Assembly (NCBI RefSeq): GCF_905163445.1
Contig: NC_053185.1
Location: 11,240,001-11,304,000 of the forward strand
DNA from: Pararge aegeria
Taxonomy: Eukaryota > Arthropoda > Insecta > Lepidoptera > Nymphalidae
Direction of reading: 5' to 3'
DNA length: 64,000 nt
In this document: piece after piece, positions 57,640 to 64,000 of the stretch
How the letters are laid out: every line of letters begins with the position of its first letter
Numbering within the stretch: position 1 is the first letter of the stretch
Program-made: the position numbers and the translations under genes
The notes under the pieces: model-generated
Seen by the model: the letters and a program-made list of their open reading frames with translations, nothing else
Told to the model about the DNA's origin: nothing
The model's database searches: none

Positions 57640-57840
57640 GACCAAAAGGATAGCCCACCTGATGGTAAGTGGTAAGCCATCGCCTATAAACAGAGCAACA
57701 TTTTCCAGGTCATGCAAGGAAGACATCTTGCATAGTGTTGCCCTGTGCCAACCTGAGACGAAGGTGCTAAGTCTCATGTTCATGTAATTACACCAGCAAC
57801 CACGTCCTTCAGACCGGAATACAGCATTACGACAAATGTT
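57640..57840. repeat. Dispersed lepidopteran-type repeat upstream of an exon
   Basis: GCCCACCTGATGGTAAGTGG, AAGCCATCGCC, AGAGCAACATTTTCCAGG, TTGCCCTGTGCCAACCTGAG and CCAGCAACCACGTCCTTCAG follow the order of a familiar repeat in moth and butterfly genomes. It ends 17 bp before the exon at 57858, so part of the acceptor region may derive from it. Confidence 0.5.
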
Positions 57841-57857
57841 TCCATGTTTGGTTTCAG

Positions 57858-58050
57858 CTTGGCTATGGCTGGTCGCGGAGTGGGCAGCGCCGATGCCGCT
57901 CTCATCGACCGCCGGAGTCCACGATGTCTGTGAGCAGCGACATCAGATTCACGCGACGAAAGCTCAGTCGATCCTGCCGCGGATGCTGCGCTGCTCTGGC
58001 CGCGCTGCTCGTCCTGTTGCTACTGGCTGCCGTCGCCGTATACCTCGGCC
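57858..58050 (+). CDS. Type II membrane protein, coding exon 2 with transmembrane helix
   Basis: A good acceptor (TTTCCATGTTTGGTTTCAG) opens a phase-0 frame: LGYGWSRSGQRRCRSHRPPE, STMSVSSDIRFTRRKLSRSC, RGCCAALAALLVLLLLAAVA, VYLG. The 20-residue hydrophobic run follows Arg/Lys-rich sequence and a CRGCC cysteine cluster that could be palmitoylated. This is the positive-inside layout of a type II (N-in) protein, with about 66 residues inside. Three donors are possible: GTATAC after 58037, GTTGGT after 58050 or GTACCA after 58054. I use 58050 provisionally. Without splicing, the frame stops at about 58083. Ectodomain exons lie outside the window, so no family is named. Confidence 0.62.
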
Positions 58051-59271
58051 GTTGGTACCACTATCCTTGTTGTATCGAAAGATAACTAAAACTAATCTAA
58101 ACTCTCTTTCTAACCCTAGTTCGATATGGAGTATATTAACAATGTGTTATTAAACAGACTTATAACAATGACGTTACTACTCGATGTCTTTCTTAATGGC
58201 AAAGATGCTTAAAAGTCGTGGAGTCTGCGTTACGCACCGGTGGTAGAGTCACTACAAAGACAAACAGACAGACTTGACGTTTCAAAAGTGCTGCTGAAGT
58301 AGGCCTACTTGAATCAGGTACTAATTTAAGAATGAGCTATTTAATAAATAAATAATATTTAAATCGACTAAACCCTTCTCATTCTGAGAGAAGACCCGCG
58401 CCCTGCAGTGGGCCGGTAATTGGTTGAAAATTTGCCAAATACGGGGTATGTGCAAAAATAATAAATAATTTTTTCTCGATATTATTCAATTTTTAATATA
58501 TCGATACTATCTACTGTAAATTTTCTGCCATAAAAATGGTGTTAAGTATTTCATCAAGCGCTTGAAAGATCACAAATTACCGATGACAAACACAACAGCA
58601 ATTTGTCCACCAGAGAGCCGTTCCTAGGTACATCTAACAATATAACAGTCAATTTGTACTCAACCATCCGTGCATGTAAACTAAATAGACACAAAGAATT
58701 CTTTTATATTCTTTAAACGAACATTCTTTGTATCTTGTAATCCTTGGCTTCATTGGCTCATGCTGCTAGTGCCAAATTGGTACATTAATGTTCATTGAAC
58801 ACAAATATCCGTAGTACGAATTCGCAAATCTCGACATCGTTGGTATTTCTAGACGGTATACATACGGTACCTATTACCTCCGCTACGAGGCTATTACCGG
58901 TATATTTATCTCAGCTCTAGGGTAAGATTTACCGTAAACCTAAGGTAGAATTTACCTTTCCTTTTTTTAAGCTCTACCTTTCCTTTTTACACGCTTTATA
59001 TTAGCTTCACTTGTATGTTTGTTTGTAACCGACTTCTTTGGGCGCGATTTTGACACACTTTAAACGGTCAGATTTCTTTCAAACTTTGTAGACATATCGA
59101 GGACCGATGACAATACACTAATCTGAAAAGATTATTCCAATTTTCACTATAAGAAATAAGATTTTTTACTATTTACTACAGCGCCATCTAGACCCAAATG
59201 TAAAAAACCTATGGCGTTCGCGTACCTAAGAAATTCCACAGAAAACATTAAGCTACTAGATGGTAGAGGGC

Positions 59272-59764
59272 AAAGTCAAAGTCAAAGTCAAATATTTCTT
59301 TATTCAAATAGGCACATAGATGGCACTTTTGATGCGTTATTATATACAAAATGTGTACATAGCAGTGAGTAGTGATGGCGATAACTACAATCGTAAACTT
59401 AAAACTAAAGCTACGAGGGTTCCAATCGCGCCCTGGTCTAAGAAGAAGCCCACAACAAACTTAGCCGGGTGTTCTTTTTGTTATCACCATCTCACATTGT
59501 CATTAGAAAATATTTAAGAAGCAACCTGGTTAGAGCAATTGTTTACACCCAAGCTTTTTTATCGTTTACGTAATCCTTTATACTATAATAGGACTTTTCT
59601 ATAAGCTTTCGCTTAATACAAACTTTGAACTTCTTTAGTGACATCCCCAAGATATCAACCGGTAATTTATTGTAAAATTGTATACAATTTCCTTTAAATG
59701 AATTGCTTATTTTGTGTAGTCTAGTGTACTGCACTGCAAGTTTATTTTTGCTTCTAACGTTCAA
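59272..59764 (-). mobile_element. 5'-truncated LINE: ORF end, 3' UTR and TTTGAC tail
   Basis: Minus-strand codons at 59543-59764 give 73 residues ending with LHKISNSFKGNCIQFYNKLP, KKFKVCIKRKLIEKSYYSI and DDK-like KDYVNDKKAWV before the stop. This looks like the C-terminal end of a non-LTR reverse transcriptase ORF. About 150 bp of 3' UTR and the 59272-59393 tail (TTTGACTTTGACTTTG) follow on the same strand. The order ORF end, UTR, tail shows one insertion. Confidence 0.75.
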
Positions 59765-62199
59765 ATTATTGCAGTCACATTAGGGCGTTAGCTATTACTT
59801 TTTAATGGCCTGTTTTAAATAATAATTAGAACTTGCATTTCGAGAGACGGGCACACTGAATAAAAAAATAAAAATTTATCTCTTTAATGGTGGATGGGTT
59901 ACCGATTAATTTTGCTCTAATAAAAATAATAGATCAAGAAAAACTAAAAAAAAATTCTATTATGAATAAACTAAAAGAAATTAGTTTAGTTTTTTATACC
60001 AAGCGTGTTTTTTTAGTTTGTTTGAACTATTTAATTATTTTAACGTAATTTTATTTATACACTTTATTTGTACACCACAAATAGGAAAAAAAAACAATGG
60101 ACACAACAAAAATAAACTTAAAAAGTAGGATACAAAGGGCGGCCTTATCGCTTAGTAGCGATCTCTTCCAGGCAAACTTAGGATTAGGAAAACCAACGTA
60201 ATGACGATGAATGAGTGTAAACTTTATGTGAGTATGAAGGTGGTACCGTGGTAAATAGGTAGGTTCGCAATGGTAACCGACCGGCCCAAAGGCCTTATGA
60301 CGGACTCTAGCCCTCATGTCGCTTAGTCCAATGGCCATACCCGGAGAATTTATTTCCCCGCGAATAGCTTTGGGTATGGAGGCGAGACTTCAAGGCATAC
60401 CACCGACCGGTGTAACAACCGTTTGTAGAAGGCCCTCACTACAACCAAATATTCACTGCCACGGCCCACAGGGCGTGACATCGCGATCACCTGGATCAGC
60501 CTGTATAAATCTCTGCAATGTCTGCACTTATGAAGTCGTGACTTCGGTCGACCCTATGGACTGAAACAAAAGTGTCCGCGTAGCAAAGTGGATAAGCCGG
60601 GATCGACCAAGACCAGCCGAATAGCTTACAAAATTTTATTCAATTGTTCAGTAAACTTTACGGACACTTTATAATATCAACACTCACGAAAACGACTGTC
60701 GAGATATGCAAACTCGTACTGGTGATTAGTCTATACGTTCACACGGGTATTTTACTTTATCATTATTACGTATGGTATACTAACCTATTAATTATGTAAC
60801 GAACTCACTAGAAAACCAAGAAAATTGATATAAATAGGTACCTTTACACGGATAGTCTGATATTTACTTTTTCTTCTTACGTAAGACTAAAGCATGATTC
60901 GGTCTCTTAAATTGTCATCGAATGACGCGACGCATTCATTACTAAAATATTCTGTTATTCACTAGCCAGAAAAAAATAGTTTATTAATGTAGGCACACCT
61001 ATACTAACAGATACATCTAATAAAATGAAGAGTTTGTTTTTTCGCTTATTATTTTTATGAATGCGCTCAACTCTGAAATGACCAGTTGAGTCGGATATTA
61101 TATACTAACTGTTGCCCGCGACTTCATCTGCGTTTGATTTTGTTTTTTTAATGTGGCATTCAATTTAGTAGTAGGTCTAAAAAAAATTAAAGTATTCAGT
61201 ATCCCTTAGCCTTAAATGAGGGGTTTGCTGCTGTCCGCTGTGGAGTTTTGTCCTCTATCTCCAACCACAAAATTAAACACATATTATAAACTCCATAGTA
61301 CTAAAACAATGATTTAAATCGGTTATAATTTGTCGGAGCTATGGTGTAAAATAGTCAAAACTTTCATCCTCTCTCCCAAAGGAACCGAGCTTAATGTCAG
61401 GATAAAAAGTATCCTATATTACTTCTAATACTTCCAAGAATATGTGTACAAAGTTTCATGAGGATCGATTAAGTAGTTTTTGCGGGAAAGCGTAACAAAC
61501 AAACTTACATTGACATTATATTAGTAAAGTAATAATAATAGGGATAGGGATAGGGATTTTTTAATTTATTATGCCCAATTACATTACGCTACAAACATAG
61601 GAAGGAATATCATGGCGGGCGATACAAAGCGGTGGGTCGCGGTACCTATATAGTGAAGCGTAAGATTCACAGAAGATGTCAACGGAAGGAACGAAAGAAG
61701 GGTTAAGTTATGTTACCTATATATAGTTACATAGATACCTAATAGAGAGAGAGAGAAGCAATAATTTTTTTCTAAATGATTCACGAATTATATACTATTT
61801 CTCGTATTTTCTTGGTAAATTATAGTTTTTAACACGACGACGACATTTAACTGAGGCCCGGCAAGTTGCTTAAAGGCCAGGCTCTCAGAGTGGCCTTGCG
61901 TTCGCCTCAACAAGTGCATAAATAGTCCGATAGATATCGCACAGCACAATATGCACGGTCTCATGTATGATCTAAATATACATAATATCGGCATATAGTG
62001 CAGGTATCTATATTTCTTCGGAGTAGGTAAAAAAAAAAATAACGTAAATAAGTAAGTATATAAATTAAATCTACTATTTTGTGGGTGGTAGGGCGCTATT
62101 CAGGGTTTGGTCTACGATTAAGTCTTCAACGGGGTGGTGCAATGCTTTAACATGCGCTTAGCTTCGACAGATATCATCGCAGCTTTAGTTTTAAGTTTA

Positions 62200-62320
62200 C
62201 GAATGTGGTTATCGCCATCATCTCACTACCGTGTAATTCTTATGTACGCATCAAAAGTGCCACCTATGGGCCGGGCCTACTTGAATATAGATATTTTTGA
62301 CTTTAACTTTGACTTTATAT
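62200..62320 (+). repeat. LINE 3' tail, plus strand (copy 3)
   Basis: GTGGTTATCGCCATCATCTC, then GTACGCATCAAAAGTGCCAC, GGCCTACTTGAATATAGATA and TTTTGACTTTAACTTTGACTT. It is the plus-orientation and more diverged relative of the tails at 52226 and 59272. Confidence 0.65.
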
Positions 62321-62580
62321 ACTATATGTCTTATTTTTCTATGAGTAAGCTAATTACGGAGATGTGATCGGTGCGCAATTAACAGGTGGCTCGCAGGTGA
62401 GATGACCAACTATGATGATAACTAAACTTCTCTATTATCTCAACTTAGAGGCAGCATTGCCTCACTCAAGTCAGCTCACATTTTCGCTCCGCATGAGTGA
62501 AAATAAGCTGCACGATGTGCCGAGCCGCCGAGATCTCCTATCCTCTCTGTGCTGGTGGTAACCCGCCCTTACGCACATAA

Positions 62581-62725
62581 CTTGGCGGCCGATTGGCGCA
62601 GTGGACAGTGGACCCTGCTTTCTGAGTCCGAGGCTGATAGTTGGATTCCCACAACTCGAAAATATGTGTGATGAATATGACTGTTTTTCAGTGTCTGGAT
62701 ATCTGTATCAGTATTTATGTATAAG
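62581..62725 (+). repeat. tRNA-derived SINE, family C
   Basis: CTTGGCGGCCGATTGGCGCA (box A region), CCTGCTTTCTGAGTCCGAGG, the box B-like GATAGTTGGATTCCCAC, then GAAAATATGTGTGATGAATA and TTTTTCAGTGTCTGGATATC. A distinct family from A and B. Confidence 0.7.
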
Positions 62726-63241
62726 GTACGGTTCATTTTTGTTGGAGTATACCTATGCTGTTCTTAATTCCTAATTTCCCCTCGGATAATAAGGTATTTC
62801 ACATATATGACTTTAATAAATCCTCAGCCTATTAACATCCCACTAGGTACTGGGTACAGGGCTTATCTCACATCGGAGAGACGGTTTTAGAGCGTAGACC
62901 CACCTACCACTGCTCCAATACGGTTCTTGTTTCGATGAAAATACATGTTTATGTATCTACCACTGGGCTCATCTGAAGTGCAGCAAGGTTAAACTAGGCC
63001 ATAAAACTCCCTAATGGAACACGATAAAGTTTGAGTCATTTTGTTTTTACCTTCCGGAATTCCATGATTAACAATGAATTAGCTTAATTTATTATTCCTA
63101 ATCCGTGAAAAGCAAAGAAATTTGCACGGAGTAATTTTCCAAAGCGTAGTGAATTCATTATGGCTTTCAAGCTACTCGTAAGTGTTGTGACCACACTACT
63201 GTGCACTCAATAATTTCTTCATCATCATCATCATCATTACT

Positions 63242-63604
63242 TCAACCGATTGAAGTCCACCGCTGGACATAGGTCTTTTGTAGAGATCCACGGTCCTGGG
63301 CCGCTTGCTTCCAGCGGCTCCCAGCGACTCGTTTGATGTCGTCTGTCCACCTTGTTGGGGGCCGACCAACAATGCGTTTACCTGTGCGGGGTCGCCATTC
63401 CAACATGGGGTCCCATTTCCACTTCAGCTTAGCAACTCGCTGAGCTATATCAGTAACTCTGGTTCTTCTGCGGATCTCCTCATTTCTGATTTGATCACGA
63501 AGAGATACTCCCAACATTGCTCTTTCCATCGCCCGCTGAGTGATTCTGAGCCTTCTTATGAGGCCCATAGTAAGCGACCACATTTCGGATCCGTAAGTCA
63601 TCAA
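63242..63604 (-). mobile_element. Reverse transcriptase ORF fragment (RTE/CR1-like LINE, C-terminal)
   Basis: The minus-strand 120-residue frame begins MMTYGSEMWSLTMGLIRRLR, continues AMERAMLGVSLRDQIRNEEI, RRRTRVTDIAQRVAKLKWKW and GRPPTRWTDDIKRVAGSRW, and ends WTSIG. This string is the well-known C-terminal part of 'endonuclease-reverse transcriptase' proteins in Lepidoptera. The segment after KLKWKW is shortened (a short DPMLEWRPRTG follows), so it is internally deleted and inactive. A CAT/ATC microsatellite (about 63220-63238) follows the 3' end. Confidence 0.85.
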
Positions 63605-64000
63605 CGACTCATAAACTCATCATAAAATGATGATGACTTAATAGTTATACAGTAATTATTAACAATAGAATAAGGGTATTCAATATATTAAAAGTTTTAT
63701 TAGACAGCATTATCTAGTTAAATAAGGTTTATTTAAATATCACAAAAAAAATGGTAGGTACATAAAATACAATTTGTACAATAATTGAAGAAATTGACAA
63801 AATAAACATAATTAAATTTGGAATACTAGTAGACTGATTTTCGGGCAACCATTAGATTGGCCCTTTTTTAAAGCCTTATAGCATATGATACTAATTCATT
63901 CACTTATAGCAGGCCTGATAGCAGGTTTGTACTTCGCTATTTTCAGTTAGTCTACAAGTTAGTCACTTTGTTACGCAGTTTATTTACTTTCGGCCGATGT

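Larger units (their letters stand above)
45691..57857 (+). other. Large intron (12.2 kb), repeat-rich
   Basis: No further exon could be supported between the two coding exons. It contains SINE B copies at 48766 and 49752 (plus), repeats near 49170-49270 and 51750-51850, a LINE fragment at about 52140-52215 (minus), a TTTGAC-type tail at 52226-52338 and hairpins near 55152 and 55516. A dispersed repeat (CCACCTGATGGTAAGTGGTA) lies at about 57640-57840, just before the acceptor. Open frames of 60-107 codons here lack recognisable domains. Confidence 0.55.
58051..64000 (+). other. Probable intron of the second gene, no supported exon
   Basis: Contains a repeat 3' end at about 58225-58345, a SINE B remnant at 58370-58440, LINE 3' ends at 59272-59764, a repeat at about 60110-60180 (inverted version of the 3695 and 29305 copies) and another at about 61090-61535 (starting ACTAACTGTTGCCCGCGACT). 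It also holds an AGGGAT hexamer run at about 61537-61556, SINE C at 62581 and an RT fragment at 63242-63604. Confidence 0.55.

Overview
The window looks like AT-rich nuclear DNA from a moth or butterfly (Lepidoptera). It has small exons with GT-AG borders separated by kilobase introns. The protein-coding content is insect-like. Introns and intergenic DNA are crowded with tRNA-derived SINEs, LINE 3' ends (some with TTTGAC-type tails) and short repeats typical of lepidopteran genomes. There are no operons, CRISPR arrays or convincing stand-alone tRNA or rRNA genes. The assignment rests on these patterns, not on a database search.

Layout. 1-11.4 kb is intergenic and repeat-rich. It opens with a SINE whose tail lies in a 186-bp tandem duplication, followed on the minus strand by a compact 61-codon intronless ORF (1016-1201) with its own AATAAA. 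From 11.56 to 38.71 kb the plus strand carries one recognisable gene, a Phactr-family phosphatase and actin regulator (Drosophila CG32264-like). I could assemble nine coding exons whose phases all match. They encode 430 residues, with three C-terminal RPEL actin-binding motifs and the PP1-binding C terminus ending RFHRP. A 33-nt candidate microexon at 29959-29991 would make it 441 residues. The N-terminal RPEL exon seen in other family members was not found, so this transcript starts from a GC-rich, proline-rich first exon. The 3' UTR probably runs up to about 43.3 kb.

From 45.3 kb a second plus-strand gene begins: a GC-rich 5' UTR with an upstream ORF, a 22-codon first coding exon (45625-45690), a 12.2-kb intron, and a second exon (57858 to about 58050) encoding a basic cytoplasmic stretch and one membrane span, i.e. 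the N terminus of a type II membrane protein that continues outside the window. The rest (58-64 kb) is intron with LINE and SINE remains.

Phactr proteins bind G-actin through RPEL motifs and protein phosphatase 1 through the C terminus, so actin level controls which substrates PP1 meets. The most interesting signals are in its splicing: a double NAG acceptor (exon 3), a triple NAG acceptor (exon 5) and the microexon upstream of it. These interact, because one combination gives an in-frame stop. I did not find a convincing new multi-gene system here.
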